64,000 bases of DNA from Shewanella sp. GD04112. Lineage in GTDB: Bacteria > Pseudomonadota > Gammaproteobacteria > Enterobacterales > Shewanellaceae. Below the pieces are notes generated by a model that worked only from the letters and a program-made list of their open reading frames with translations, did not search any database and had not been told where the DNA came from. The position numbers and the translations under genes were made by a program. Below, piece by piece: positions 1 to 9,211 of this stretch (its first letter is position 1; each line of letters opens with the position of its first letter). The stretch lies in contig NZ_JAOEAL010000001.1 of the NCBI RefSeq assembly GCF_029835735.1, positions 1,426,001-1,490,000 on the forward strand. Reading direction: 5' to 3'.

Positions 1-1
1 C

Positions 2-478
2 GCTATCAATACTAAGGACGCCTCTGGCGATTCCATGAATAACTTTGGGGTGTTTTTGTGCCAACAAAAGCGATACGACAAAGCTGAAAAAATGTTTTTG
101 GCCGCGATAGAAATGCCCAAATATACGCGTACCGCGTCCAGTTATGAGAACTTAGGCATTTGCAGCCGAGACGCGGGACAAACAGAAAAGGCACGACAGT
201 ATTTTCAGATGGCGTTAAAGTATGACCCGAGACGCTCGGTGTCTTTACTGGAGCTGGCTGAGCTTGGGATGGATAAAGGTGATTATGTCGATGCGCAAAA
301 CCAATTAGCGCGTTATCACCAAGTGGCAGCCCAGACTCCAGAAAGTTTAACGCTCGGAATAAAAATTGAGCAGGCGTTGAATGACGATGCTGCTATGAAG
401 CGATTTGGCATTTTATTGCTCGCCAAATTCCCAGCATCGCCTCAAGCCAAGCAATACAGAGTTAATTTGCATCAATGA
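2..478 (+). CDS. pilW: Type IV pilus biogenesis/stability protein PilW (PilF), 3' part
   Basis: The gene is open at the window start; the reading frame is already coding from base 2, and the first in-frame ATG at 35 is internal. The visible ~158 residues contain tetratricopeptide repeats (for example the NNFGVFLCQQKRYDKAEKMF segment and YENLGICSRDAGQTEKARQY). In the family, this outer-membrane lipoprotein helps the PilQ secretin multimerise during type IV pilus assembly. Its stop overlaps the rodZ start as ATGA (475-478), suggesting translational coupling. The pilW-rodZ-ispG-hisS order is typical of gammaproteobacteria. The signal peptide and lipobox lie outside the window. Confidence 0.85.
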   Translation, partial: AINTKDASGDSMNNFGVFLCQQKRYDKAEKMFLAAIEMPKYTRTASSYENLGICSRDAGQTEKARQYFQMALKYDPRRSVSLLELAELGMDKGDYVDAQNQLARYHQVAAQTPESLTLGIKIEQALNDDAAMKRFGILLLAKFPASPQAKQYRVNLHQ

Positions 479-1620
479 AAGATAACGAAATAAACGCGTC
501 AGTAGAACCAGTTGCAGCGAGTGAAGCTGAATCGACGCCTGATGTAACGCTCGGCACTGTACTCAGAACGGCTCGTGAGCAGATGGGCTTAAGCATTGCG
601 GATACCGCGGTGAAATTACATCTGCGCCCAGGGATTGTTGAAAATCTCGAAGCCGACGATTTTTCCAATATTTCTTCTTCGACTTATGTTCGTGGATACG
701 TCAAAAACTATGCGCGCATGCTGGGGGTGGATAACGCCCTGATTGAGGCATGCCTCGCGCGGCAGGTACCGTTAGTGACGCAGCCTGCCATGCAAAGCTT
801 TTCCCGCAAGACGACCTATCAAGCTCGTGACACTAAATTAAAGTGGCTGAGCTTTTTTATTGTCATCGTGTTACTGGGCTTATTCGTCCTATGGTGGATG
901 CAAAGAACTACGTTGGTGACCCATGTTGATGTGTCTAAACCAACGGCGGAAGAGTTAGCTGCGGCGAATCAAACTTTGCCGGGCGATGTGCTGCTGACGG
1001 AAACCGACGCGAGCGAGCGCTTAAGCGAGATTGCGGTCAATGGCTCTATGGCGACCGATGGTCCGGTAAAAGATACCGACGAGAGCACTATCGACCCTAA
1101 TATGAACGATTCGGCAGCGATGGAAGCGGAGCAGACGCCTGCTGCCAATTCGGCTATGAATGCGAGCGAATCTAATACGGCGCTTACGAACACTGCACCG
1201 AATACTGCGCCGACCTCAGGAGCAAGTAATGCCGTTGCGGTTCCAAGTGCGACACAAAACGTCGCGACCAATACCGCGCCACTGCAGAACCAAACTGCAT
1301 CGAATGTGCCTGCAACCAATACACCAGTAACCAATACAGCTTCTACAGCGCAAGCCATGCCAGTGGTAGCTGGGCAGTCGAGCATTACTATTGAGCTCAC
1401 GGGCGATTGCTGGATCAACATAGTCGATGCCAAAGGCAAAGCGATTGTTGACGGCGTTCGTGGTGCTGGCGCGAATATTCAAGCCAGTGGTGTGCCTCCG
1501 TTTAAAGTGATCTTAGGTGCTCCCACTGTCGTGTCCACATTTACGGTCGATGGTAAAGCCATCAGCCTTGCTGAATTTCCTAAGGGTCGTGTTGCGCGTT
1601 TGACTATCCCACAGGTTTAA
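475..1620 (+). CDS. rodZ: Cytoskeleton protein RodZ
   Basis: Inner-membrane protein that links MreB to the elongation machinery and so sets rod shape. Residues ~24-90 form an N-terminal Cro/CI-type helix-turn-helix (LRTAREQMGLSIADTAVKLH). A positively flanked transmembrane segment lies at ~122-142 (FFIVIVLLGLFVLWW). A long Ala/Thr/Asn-rich low-complexity periplasmic linker follows (~150-295), then a C-terminal DUF4115 domain (~300-381) with the usual SITIELTGDCWINI start. Length (381 aa) and architecture match the family. The ATG overlaps the pilW stop. The biased linker creates a long antisense open frame that is not a gene. Confidence 0.92.
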   Translation: MKDNEINASVEPVAASEAESTPDVTLGTVLRTAREQMGLSIADTAVKLHLRPGIVENLEADDFSNISSSTYVRGYVKNYARMLGVDNALIEACLARQVPLVTQPAMQSFSRKTTYQARDTKLKWLSFFIVIVLLGLFVLWWMQRTTLVTHVDVSKPTAEELAAANQTLPGDVLLTETDASERLSEIAVNGSMATDGPVKDTDESTIDPNMNDSAAMEAEQTPAANSAMNASESNTALTNTAPNTAPTSGASNAVAVPSATQNVATNTAPLQNQTASNVPATNTPVTNTASTAQAMPVVAGQSSITIELTGDCWINIVDAKGKAIVDGVRGAGANIQASGVPPFKVILGAPTVVSTFTVDGKAISLAEFPKGRVARLTIPQV

Positions 1621-1661
1621 GTCTGGCGCCTACGCAGAGTACCGAAAAGAGCGTATTGAGT

Positions 1662-2777
1662 ATGTATAACGAAACACCCATAAAGAGACGTCCTTCAACC
1701 CGCATTTATGTGGGCAATGTGCCGATTGGTGATGGTGCGCCGATTGCCGTACAGTCGATGACTAACACTAAGACCACAGATGTTGAGGCAACTGTTGCCC
1801 AAATCCGTGCCCTAGAAAAAGTGGGTGCCGATATTGTGCGTGTCTCTGTGCCGACGATGGATGCCGCCGAAGCCTTTAAAGTGATTAAGCAATCGGTGTC
1901 AGTGCCCTTGGTTGCCGATATCCACTTCGATTACCGTATCGCCCTGAAAGTGGCCGAATATGGTGTGGACTGTTTGCGTATCAACCCAGGAAATATCGGT
2001 AACGAAGAGCGTATCCGCAGTGTGGTGGAGTGCGCCCGCGATAAAAACATTCCTATCCGTATTGGGGTGAACGGCGGTTCATTAGAAAAAGATCTGATGG
2101 ACAAGTACAAAGAGCCGACGCCAGAAGCCTTACTCGAATCGGCCATGCGCCATGTGGACATTCTTGACCGTTTGAACTTCGACCAGTTTAAGGTCAGCGT
2201 AAAAGCCTCCGATGTGTTCTTGGCGGTAGAATCCTATCGTTTATTGGCTAAGCAAATTCGCCAGCCATTGCATTTAGGTATTACCGAAGCGGGTGGCGCC
2301 CGTGCTGGTGCGGTGAAGTCTGCTGTTGGCTTAGGTATGCTGCTTGCCGAGGGCATTGGTGATACGCTGCGTATTTCGTTGGCGGCCGATCCGGTGGAAG
2401 AAATCAAAGTTGGCTTTGATATCCTAAAGTCACTGCGGATCCGTAGCCGTGGCATTAACTTTATTGCGTGTCCTTCTTGCTCGCGCCAAGAGTTCGATGT
2501 GATCAGCACAGTAAATGAATTAGAGCGCCGCCTCGAAGATGTGACGACCGCGATGGATGTGTCTATCATCGGCTGTGTGGTCAATGGCCCAGGCGAAGCC
2601 TTAGTGTCACACATCGGCTTAACGGGTGGACATCGTAAGAGTGGTTACTACGATGAAGGCGAGCGTCAAAAAGAGCGTTTCGACAATGATAACCTAGTCG
2701 ATTCCCTCGAAGCGAAAATTCGCGCTAAGGCGAGCCAAATGGCTAACCGCATCCAAGTGAAAGACACGACTGAGTAA
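1662..2777 (+). CDS. ispG: 4-hydroxy-3-methylbut-2-en-1-yl diphosphate synthase IspG (GcpE)
   Basis: Converts ME-cPP to HMBPP in the MEP isoprenoid pathway, using a [4Fe-4S] cluster. The cluster ligands are visible: CPSC (Cys270, Cys273), then Cys305 and Glu312 in CVVNGPGE. The N-terminal TIM-barrel region includes QSMTNT and VADIHFDYR. Full length (371 aa). I chose ATG 1662 (MYNETPIKRR); a TTG two codons upstream is possible but unnecessary. It lies 41 bp after rodZ and is followed by a rho-independent terminator. Confidence 0.95.
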   Translation: MYNETPIKRRPSTRIYVGNVPIGDGAPIAVQSMTNTKTTDVEATVAQIRALEKVGADIVRVSVPTMDAAEAFKVIKQSVSVPLVADIHFDYRIALKVAEYGVDCLRINPGNIGNEERIRSVVECARDKNIPIRIGVNGGSLEKDLMDKYKEPTPEALLESAMRHVDILDRLNFDQFKVSVKASDVFLAVESYRLLAKQIRQPLHLGITEAGGARAGAVKSAVGLGMLLAEGIGDTLRISLAADPVEEIKVGFDILKSLRIRSRGINFIACPSCSRQEFDVISTVNELERRLEDVTTAMDVSIIGCVVNGPGEALVSHIGLTGGHRKSGYYDEGERQKERFDNDNLVDSLEAKIRAKASQMANRIQVKDTTE

Positions 2778-2837
2778 CAGACACAGCCGAATCAACCCAT
2801 AGGTTAAGCGTTATAAAAACACTCAAGCCTTGAGCTA

Positions 2838-2864
2838 GACCCCGAAACCGACGGGGTCATTTTA
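2838..2864 (+). terminator. Rho-independent terminator after ispG
   Basis: Perfect 7-bp stem GACCCCG/CGGGGTC around a 7-nt loop, followed by ATTTTACGTTT. It separates the pilW-rodZ-ispG unit from hisS. Confidence 0.65.
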
Positions 2865-2936
2865 CGTTTAGTGTTGAACAGCCTATAATGCCTGACATTT
2901 TTTATTAATTTAGCGAAAATCGGACGAGTCGATACA

Positions 2937-4214
2937 GTGGCAAAACAGATCCAAGCGATTCGCGGAATGAACGACATTCTGCCAACTCAAAGTCCTCTAT
3001 GGCAAAAAGTGGAAGCGGTACTACGTGCGAGCGTGGCTGCTTATGGTTACAGTGAGATCCGCACTCCAATAGTGGAAAATACCGATCTTTTTAAACGCTC
3101 TATCGGTGAAGTGACTGATATTGTTGAGAAAGAAATGTATACCTTCGAGGACCGTAACGGTGACAGTTTAACCCTACGTCCTGAAGGCACCGCCTCAACT
3201 GTGCGTGCGGGTAATGAGCATGGTCTGCTCTATAACCAAGAACAACGCCTGTGGTACATGGGCCCAATGTTCCGCCACGAACGTCCGCAAAAAGGTCGTT
3301 ATCGCCAATTCCACCAGTTTGGTGTGGAAGTCTACGGCATTGGTAGCGCCGATATTGACGCTGAAGTGTTGATGTTATCGGCCCGTCTATGGGAAAAACT
3401 CGGCATTAGCGAGCATGTGACGCTTGAGCTGAACACCTTAGGCGACCCCGCTGAGCGCGCCGCTTACCGTGAAGCCTTGATTGCCTTCTTAGAGCAACAC
3501 AAGGACAAATTAGACGAAGATAGCCAGCGCCGTATGTACAGCAATCCGCTGCGGGTACTGGACTCAAAAGATCCCCAAGTGCAAAGCATTTTAGGTGATG
3601 CGCCTGCGCTGATGGATTACTTAGGTGAAGAATCTTCACAACATTTTGCACAATTGCGTGAACTCCTCGACGCAGTTGGCATCCAATACCGAGTTAACCC
3701 GCGCTTAGTCCGTGGTTTGGATTATTATAATCGTACGGTTTTTGAATGGGTTACCAATAGCTTAGGCTCTCAAGGCACTGTACTTGCGGGCGGTCGCTAC
3801 GATGGTTTAGTCGCTCAATTGGGCGGTAAAGATACGCCAGCCGTCGGTTTTGCGATGGGATTAGAGCGCATCGTTCTGCTGCTTGAAACCTTAGAGCTGA
3901 CCCAAGATATCCCTGCGGCTGTTGATGTTTACGTCGCGGCGATGGGGGATAGCTGCTTGGTTGAAGCCATTAAAGTGGCGCAGGAGTTACGCTCAACCTT
4001 ACCGACACTGCGTGTTATGAGCCACTGTGGCGGCGGTAACTTCAAGAAGCAAATTAAGCGTGCCGATAAAAGCGGCGCACAAGTAGCCTTACTCATCGGT
4101 GAAGAAGAACTCGCCGAAGGTGTGGTTACCGTTAAATATTTACGCAATGACAACGAACAACAACGGGTCGCTCGAAATGCATTAAGCGCATTTTTAGCTG
4201 AACTTACCAAATAA
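2937..4214 (+). CDS. hisS: Histidyl-tRNA synthetase
   Basis: Class II aminoacyl-tRNA synthetase that charges tRNA-His in the cytoplasm. Visible family motifs: IRGMNDILP at the N terminus; class II motif 2 in MFRHERPQKGRYRQFHQFG; the histidine-specific signatures LVRGLDYYNRTVFEW and AGGRYDGL; motif 3 VGFAMGLERI. A C-terminal anticodon-binding domain (~330-425) follows. 425 aa, as expected. The start is GTG (residues AKQIQAIRGM follow). The first gene of a probable hisS-yfgM-bamB-der run, with only 6 bp to yfgM. Confidence 0.96.
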   Translation: MAKQIQAIRGMNDILPTQSPLWQKVEAVLRASVAAYGYSEIRTPIVENTDLFKRSIGEVTDIVEKEMYTFEDRNGDSLTLRPEGTASTVRAGNEHGLLYNQEQRLWYMGPMFRHERPQKGRYRQFHQFGVEVYGIGSADIDAEVLMLSARLWEKLGISEHVTLELNTLGDPAERAAYREALIAFLEQHKDKLDEDSQRRMYSNPLRVLDSKDPQVQSILGDAPALMDYLGEESSQHFAQLRELLDAVGIQYRVNPRLVRGLDYYNRTVFEWVTNSLGSQGTVLAGGRYDGLVAQLGGKDTPAVGFAMGLERIVLLLETLELTQDIPAAVDVYVAAMGDSCLVEAIKVAQELRSTLPTLRVMSHCGGGNFKKQIKRADKSGAQVALLIGEEELAEGVVTVKYLRNDNEQQRVARNALSAFLAELTK

Positions 4215-4220
4215 GGGGAC

Positions 4221-4847
4221 GTGCGCGTGGAAATTTATAGCACAGAAGAACAACAAGTTGATGCTATCAAGCAGTTCTGGAAAGACTATGGAACCTCGAT
4301 TGTTATCGGGGCGGTCGTTGGTTTAGGCGGCCTGTACGGTTGGAACTATTACTCCGACATGAAAATCGTGAAGGCCGAAGAAGCATCACAGGCTTTCCAA
4401 ACCTTAACCACCAAATCAAGTGACGAAGCGGCCATGCTGGCTGGCGTTGCTGAGTTTTCCAAAAATCACGACCAAAAGGGCTATCAAGCCCTGCTGGATC
4501 TGATCGTTGCGAAAACCGCGGTTGAAGCCAAAGATTTTGCTAAGGCCGAAGAAGCACTGAAGAAAGTGATTGCCGCTAAGCCTGGTGCTGGATTAGATAC
4601 AGTGGCAACACTGCGTTTAGCACGTATTCAAGCAGAGCAAGGCCAAATCGGCACTGCGTTGGCGACCTTAGAACAAGTGACTGATAAAGCATTCTTAGCG
4701 CAACGTGAAGAACTCAAAGGCGATTTCTTTGTACGCCAAGGTGAAGCGGATAAAGCGAAAACCGCTTACCAAGCGGCAATGGACAATGGCGGTGTTGTGA
4801 CCAGCCCTGCACTTAAAATCAAACTTGATAACCTAAATCAAGCATAA
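4221..4847 (+). CDS. yfgM: YfgM family SecYEG-associated protein (TPR-like)
   Basis: Single-pass inner-membrane protein with a periplasmic TPR-like domain; in E. coli YfgM contacts the SecYEG translocon and periplasmic chaperones. A short cytoplasmic N terminus (EIYSTEEQQVDAIKQFWKDY) precedes one transmembrane helix (~24-42) and an Ala/Lys/Glu-rich helical-repeat region. Two GTG starts are possible, 4221 (MRVEIY) and 4227 (MEIY); the purine-rich AAGGGGA sits just upstream of both. It lies between hisS and bamB, the conserved order. Confidence 0.88.
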   Translation: MRVEIYSTEEQQVDAIKQFWKDYGTSIVIGAVVGLGGLYGWNYYSDMKIVKAEEASQAFQTLTTKSSDEAAMLAGVAEFSKNHDQKGYQALLDLIVAKTAVEAKDFAKAEEALKKVIAAKPGAGLDTVATLRLARIQAEQGQIGTALATLEQVTDKAFLAQREELKGDFFVRQGEADKAKTAYQAAMDNGGVVTSPALKIKLDNLNQA

Positions 4848-4858
4848 GGGATCCCTTG

Positions 4859-6046
4859 ATGAAGTCTTGGTGCAAGAACCTGCTAGCCGCTGGGTTAAGC
4901 CTAGCCATGTTATCCGCCTGTTCTTCTAGCGATGTGGAAGAAGAACCGGTAAGTGAGTTAACTGCGATTCAGGCGACAGTGTTTCCTGAAGTAAGTTGGA
5001 GCGCCTCTGTAGGTGATGGTGTCGGTGATTATTACTCTCGCCTCACTCCTGCAGTTCGTTACGGTAAAATTTTTGCAGCCGACCGTTACGGCGAAGTCGT
5101 GGCCTTTGATGAAGCCACGGGTGAGCGCGTTTGGAAAAAAGATTTTAGTGAAGAGTTTCGCGATAACGCCTTAGCCAAAAACAAGGGCGCACGCTTAGCC
5201 GCAGGTGTTACTGCCGCGCGCAATAAAATCTTTGTCGGTGGTGAGAGTGGTCTATTGGCCGCGTTGAATGCCGAAGATGGTCAAGTGTTATGGCATGTCG
5301 TGGCTGGTGGCGAGTTACTCTCTAAACCAACCGTTGCTGACGATGTGGTGGTGGTGAGCACTAGCTCTGGCGCGCTCGAAGCCTTTAACGTCGATACGGG
5401 CGCTAAGCTGTGGGCCTATGAGATGCAGTTGCCTAATCTAACCTTACGTGGCACAGGTTCTGCGGCCTATGAGGCGGGTGGTTTCTTTATCGGTACTGCC
5501 GATGGCAAAGTCGCCGTTGTGGTGAAAAACAACGGTCAAGCCGCATGGGAACAAGCGATTTATAATCCAACTGGCGGCAATGAGTTTACTCGTATGGCCG
5601 ATGTGGATATGACGCCGCTGATCTTAGGTGACAACCTTTATGCGGTGAGCTACAACGGTAACTTGGTGTCGATGGAACTGCGTACCGGACGTGTGATTTG
5701 GACCCGTAAGTACTCCAGCTTCAATGAGCTAGCGTCAGCAGGCTTAAGCTTATTCCTAGTCGATGATCACAGCCGTATCTACTCCGTGGACAGACGTAAC
5801 GGCTTAGAATTGTGGAGCAACTCTGAGCTGGCGAACCGTACACTCACGTCACCAGCCGTGTATCGCGACTATCTGGTCGTGGGCGATTTTGAAGGTTATC
5901 TGCACTTTATCGACCGCAGCACAGGCAGTATTGTCGGTCGTATCCAAGTGGACAGCTCTGGATTATTCAGCCAGCCATTAGTGGTGGATGATAAAATCTA
6001 CGTGCAAGGTCGCAGCGGAAAGTTAGCTGTTGTAACACTTCCTTAG
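4859..6046 (+). CDS. bamB: Outer membrane assembly lipoprotein BamB
   Basis: Subunit of the BAM complex that inserts beta-barrel proteins into the outer membrane. A lipoprotein signal peptide ends at the lipobox LSAC, with Cys21 as the lipidated residue. The mature protein is a run of PQQ-like/WD-type blades (AFDEATGERVWKKDF, ALNAEDGQVLWHV, AFNVDTGAKLWAY, SMELRTGRVIWTR, SVDRRNGLELWSN, FIDRSTGSIVG), as expected for the eight-bladed propeller. I preferred ATG 4859 to the TTG at 4856. A strong terminator follows. Confidence 0.94.
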   Translation: MKSWCKNLLAAGLSLAMLSACSSSDVEEEPVSELTAIQATVFPEVSWSASVGDGVGDYYSRLTPAVRYGKIFAADRYGEVVAFDEATGERVWKKDFSEEFRDNALAKNKGARLAAGVTAARNKIFVGGESGLLAALNAEDGQVLWHVVAGGELLSKPTVADDVVVVSTSSGALEAFNVDTGAKLWAYEMQLPNLTLRGTGSAAYEAGGFFIGTADGKVAVVVKNNGQAAWEQAIYNPTGGNEFTRMADVDMTPLILGDNLYAVSYNGNLVSMELRTGRVIWTRKYSSFNELASAGLSLFLVDDHSRIYSVDRRNGLELWSNSELANRTLTSPAVYRDYLVVGDFEGYLHFIDRSTGSIVGRIQVDSSGLFSQPLVVDDKIYVQGRSGKLAVVTLP

Positions 6047-6067
6047 TTAAAAGTGTTATCCTTGTAG

Positions 6068-6098
6068 AGCCCCTGGAAGTGTGTTCCGGGGGCTTTTT
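6068..6098 (+). terminator. Strong rho-independent terminator between bamB and der
   Basis: An uninterrupted 11-bp stem (6068-6078 with 6084-6094, one G-U pair) closes a 5-nt loop, and the stem runs into TTTTT. It lies immediately upstream of der, so a GTG inside the hairpin (6081) is not a credible der start. Confidence 0.85.
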
Positions 6099-6125
6099 AT
6101 TGAAAAGTTTTTTAGAGGCAAAATC

Positions 6126-7592
6126 ATGATCCCTGTAGTGGCCCTTGTTGGTCGGCCGAACGTCGGTAAATCCACTTTATTTAACCGCCTTACGCGTACG
6201 CGTGATGCGCTGGTTGCTGACTTTCCTGGCCTAACACGTGACCGTAAATATGGTCGAGCATTCCTATCCGGCTATGAGTTTATCGTGGTGGATACCGGCG
6301 GTATCGACGGCACTGAAGAGGGGATCGAAACTAAGATGGCCGAGCAGTCCCTTGCCGCTATCGAAGAAGCCGATGTTGTCTTATTTATGACCGATGCGCG
6401 CGCGGGCTTAACCGCCGCAGATTTGTCTATTGCTCAGCACTTACGTAGCCGCCAAAAAACCACTTTCGTGGTGGCTAACAAGATTGACGGTATCGATGCC
6501 GATTCTGCCTGCGCCGAGTTTTGGTCGTTAGGTTTAGGTGAAGTCTATCAAATGGCTGCCGCCCAAGGTCGCGGCGTGACCAACATGATTGAGTACGCCT
6601 TAACCCCTTATGCCGAAGCGATGGGGATTGAACGCCAAGGCGAAGAGGAAGAAGTCGACGAGCGTCAGTACACAGAAGAAGAAGCCGAAGCCGAGCAGAA
6701 GCGTCTGCAGGATTTACCGATTAAGCTTGCGATTATCGGTAAGCCTAACGTAGGTAAATCAACGCTGACTAACCGTATCTTAGGTGAAGAGCGTGTGGTG
6801 GTTTACGACGAGCCGGGCACCACTCGCGACAGTATTTACATTCCGATGGAACGCGATGGCCGCGAATACGTGATTATCGATACTGCCGGTGTGCGTCGCC
6901 GCAGTAAAGTCCATGAAGTGATTGAAAAATTCTCGGTGATCAAAACCCTAAAAGCGGTTGAAGATGCCAACGTTGTGCTGCTGATCATCGATGCCCGTGA
7001 AGGGATTGCCGAGCAGGATTTAGGTCTATTAGGTTTTGCCCTGAACGCGGGCCGCGCCTTAGTTATCGCCGTCAACAAGTGGGACGGTATCGATCAGGGC
7101 ATTAAAGACCGGGTTAAGAGTGAACTCGACCGCCGCTTAGGCTTTATCGACTTTGCTCGCATTCACTTTATTTCGGCGCTACATGGTACGGGCGTTGGCC
7201 ATCTGTTTGAGTCGATTGAAGAAGCTTACGACAGTGCGACTCGCCGCGTGAGCACCTCTATGCTGACCCGCATTATGCAAATGTCGCAGGATGACCATCA
7301 GCCACCATTGGTGAACGGTCGCCGTGTGAAACTGAAATACGCCCACGCCGGTGGTTATAACCCGCCAATCGTGGTTATTCACGGTAACCAAGTCAGCAAG
7401 CTGCCTGATTCTTACAAGCGCTACATGATGAACTACTTCCGCCGTTCATTGAAAGTGGTCGGTACGCCAATTCAGCTGCGTTTCCAAGAGGGTGATAACC
7501 CGTTTGAAAACAAGGTTGAAAAGCTGACCATGAGCCAAGAACGTCGCCGTAAGCGCGCCCTGAGCCATATTAAAGATCGCAAGACAAAGTAA
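6126..7592 (+). CDS. der: Ribosome biogenesis GTPase Der (EngA)
   Basis: Double-GTPase needed for 50S subunit maturation. Two tandem G domains: the first P-loop GRPNVGKS at residues 9-16 and the second GKPNVGKS at 205-212, each with its own DTAG/DTGG and NK(X)D motifs (ANKID, AVNKWD). An acidic linker lies between them (EEEEVDERQYTEEEAEAEQK). The C-terminal KH-like domain ends in a basic tail. 488 aa, matching the family. The ATG at 6126 gives the canonical MIPVVALVG start; the upstream in-frame GTG lies in a terminator hairpin. Confidence 0.96.
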   Translation: MIPVVALVGRPNVGKSTLFNRLTRTRDALVADFPGLTRDRKYGRAFLSGYEFIVVDTGGIDGTEEGIETKMAEQSLAAIEEADVVLFMTDARAGLTAADLSIAQHLRSRQKTTFVVANKIDGIDADSACAEFWSLGLGEVYQMAAAQGRGVTNMIEYALTPYAEAMGIERQGEEEEVDERQYTEEEAEAEQKRLQDLPIKLAIIGKPNVGKSTLTNRILGEERVVVYDEPGTTRDSIYIPMERDGREYVIIDTAGVRRRSKVHEVIEKFSVIKTLKAVEDANVVLLIIDAREGIAEQDLGLLGFALNAGRALVIAVNKWDGIDQGIKDRVKSELDRRLGFIDFARIHFISALHGTGVGHLFESIEEAYDSATRRVSTSMLTRIMQMSQDDHQPPLVNGRRVKLKYAHAGGYNPPIVVIHGNQVSKLPDSYKRYMMNYFRRSLKVVGTPIQLRFQEGDNPFENKVEKLTMSQERRRKRALSHIKDRKTK

Positions 7593-7619
7593 ATCTGCGC
7601 TATTGGCTTAAGCTGAACA

Positions 7620-7650
7620 TAAAAAAAGGAACCCTAGGGTTCCTTTTTTA
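7620..7650. terminator. Bidirectional terminator between der and xseA
   Basis: Near-perfect palindrome AAAAAAGGAACCCTAGGGTTCCTTTTTT. It has an A-tract on one side and a T-tract on the other, so it can terminate transcription of der (+) and xseA (-), which converge here. Confidence 0.85.
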
Positions 7651-7742
7651 CTAGCGCGTTTTAGGCCGCAATCTTAAGTCTTGCTTAGATAAAATACATT
7701 ATGCCTATGGGCTTAGACGTTGAGCCTTAAGGCTGTCTAGAC

Positions 7743-9089
7743 TTAATTTTCATCGGTTATTTGCGTCACGGTCGACTGCACTTGTCCATGGCGTAGGCGA
7801 GTGTTTATCTTATCGCCCACACTCAGCTGGGCGGCATTGTCTATGACTTGATCATTTGCATCTGTGGTGATGCTGTAACCCCGGCTCAAAGTAGCTAATG
7901 GACTAACCGTTTCCAATTGATGGGCGGCGTATTTTATCCGCTGCTCGCTTTGGTTGAGGGTATCCTGCATAGCGTTTTGTAAACGCGTCGCTAAATAGCT
8001 CAATCGATTGGTCTCGAGTGCGAGTTTGTGCTTTGGGGACTGCTGCTCGAGGCGGCTTGCCAGTTGCTGCTGACGGCGACTTAAGCCGTGCAATTTGTTA
8101 GACAATGCGGCTTCGAGTCTTAATTGCATTTCATCAAAACGCTGCTCAAATTGTTGCAAGGTGCGCTTAGGATCTAAGCGTTGCAGTCTGTGTTCGAGCA
8201 AACTTAAGCGTCTTTCTTGCTTGAGTTGATAGTGGCTGGCGCTCTGTTTGAGGCGCGAGAGTACAGTGGCTAAGCGTTGGCTCTTATTGTCGCTATCCTG
8301 AGACAGTAGCTCTGCGCCCGCAGAAGGCGTCGGGGCGCGAACGTCGGCCACATAGTCACTGATAGTGGTGTCGACTTCATGGCCTACGGCGCTAACAATG
8401 GGCAGGGCACTGTTGTAGATGGTATGGGCGAGCGCTTCACTATTAAAACACCATAAATCCTCGAGTGAGCCGCCGCCGCGGGTGAGCAGTAATACATCGA
8501 CCTCGAGCCGTTGGTTGGCGATATTGATGGCTTGGCAGATATTCATATCCGCATTTTCACCCTGTACTTGTGTTGGATAAATAATCACTTCGATGGAAGG
8601 GTCGCGGCGGGCAAGCACATGCAATACATCGCGAATAGCCGCGCCCGTGGGGGAGGTGATGACGCCAATACGTTGAATATTTTTCGGTAACTGGCGTTTA
8701 GTGTCGGCGGCAAATAATCCCTGCGCCGCGAGCTTCATTTTGAGCGCTTCAAATTGCTGTGCCAGTAAGCCATCCCCTGCGGGGAGCATAGATTCAATCA
8801 ATAATTGATAGTCGCCTCTAGGCTCATACACGCTAATCGCGCCTTTCACGAGCACCTGTTGGCCATTCACAGGTTTAAAGCTCACGCTTTGGTTGCGCCC
8901 CTTGAACATGGCGCAGCGAATTTGGGAATAATGATCCTTGAGGGTTAAATACCAATGTCCAGAACTGGGGGCCGAAAAGTTGGAAATTTCACCATTTAGC
9001 CAGACTTTTCCCAGTTGTCCCTCGAGAATTTGCCTGACTTCACCATTGAGGCGTGAGACGGTATAAATATTATTTTTAGGGACTTGCAT
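7743..9089 (-). CDS. xseA: Exodeoxyribonuclease VII large subunit
   Basis: Catalytic subunit of exonuclease VII, which degrades single-stranded DNA. The N-terminal OB-fold (~1-105; VSRLNGEVRQILEGQLGKVWLNGEIS) precedes the nuclease region (VITSPTGAAIRDVLHV, LLTRGGGSLEDLWCFN, VSAVGHEVDTTISD, RAPTPSAGAELL) and a long Gln/Leu-rich coiled-coil (~270-400). Length 448 aa is normal. Transcribed divergently from guaB with a 122-bp shared upstream region. The small subunit XseB is not in this window. Confidence 0.95.
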   Translation of the reverse strand: MQVPKNNIYTVSRLNGEVRQILEGQLGKVWLNGEISNFSAPSSGHWYLTLKDHYSQIRCAMFKGRNQSVSFKPVNGQQVLVKGAISVYEPRGDYQLLIESMLPAGDGLLAQQFEALKMKLAAQGLFAADTKRQLPKNIQRIGVITSPTGAAIRDVLHVLARRDPSIEVIIYPTQVQGENADMNICQAINIANQRLEVDVLLLTRGGGSLEDLWCFNSEALAHTIYNSALPIVSAVGHEVDTTISDYVADVRAPTPSAGAELLSQDSDNKSQRLATVLSRLKQSASHYQLKQERRLSLLEHRLQRLDPKRTLQQFEQRFDEMQLRLEAALSNKLHGLSRRQQQLASRLEQQSPKHKLALETNRLSYLATRLQNAMQDTLNQSEQRIKYAAHQLETVSPLATLSRGYSITTDANDQVIDNAAQLSVGDKINTRLRHGQVQSTVTQITDEN

Positions 9090-9211
9090 GTGTTTTCTCG
9101 TGCAAATGGGATTTTTTCACTATTTTCCATTTACCGCTCCCCAGATGCAAGGTATAATCCCGCCGCAATATTTCACCTCTAAAATCCTACTCAACTGGGG
9201 AGATGTTGCCT

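Noticed and set aside
969..1439. Long minus-strand ORF opposite rodZ
   Set aside because: It is antisense to the Ala/Thr-rich low-complexity linker of RodZ, with no ribosome site or homology pattern; composition bias explains the open frame.
6081..6125. N-terminal extension of Der from GTG 6081
   Set aside because: The GTG lies inside a terminator hairpin; ATG 6126 gives the canonical N terminus.
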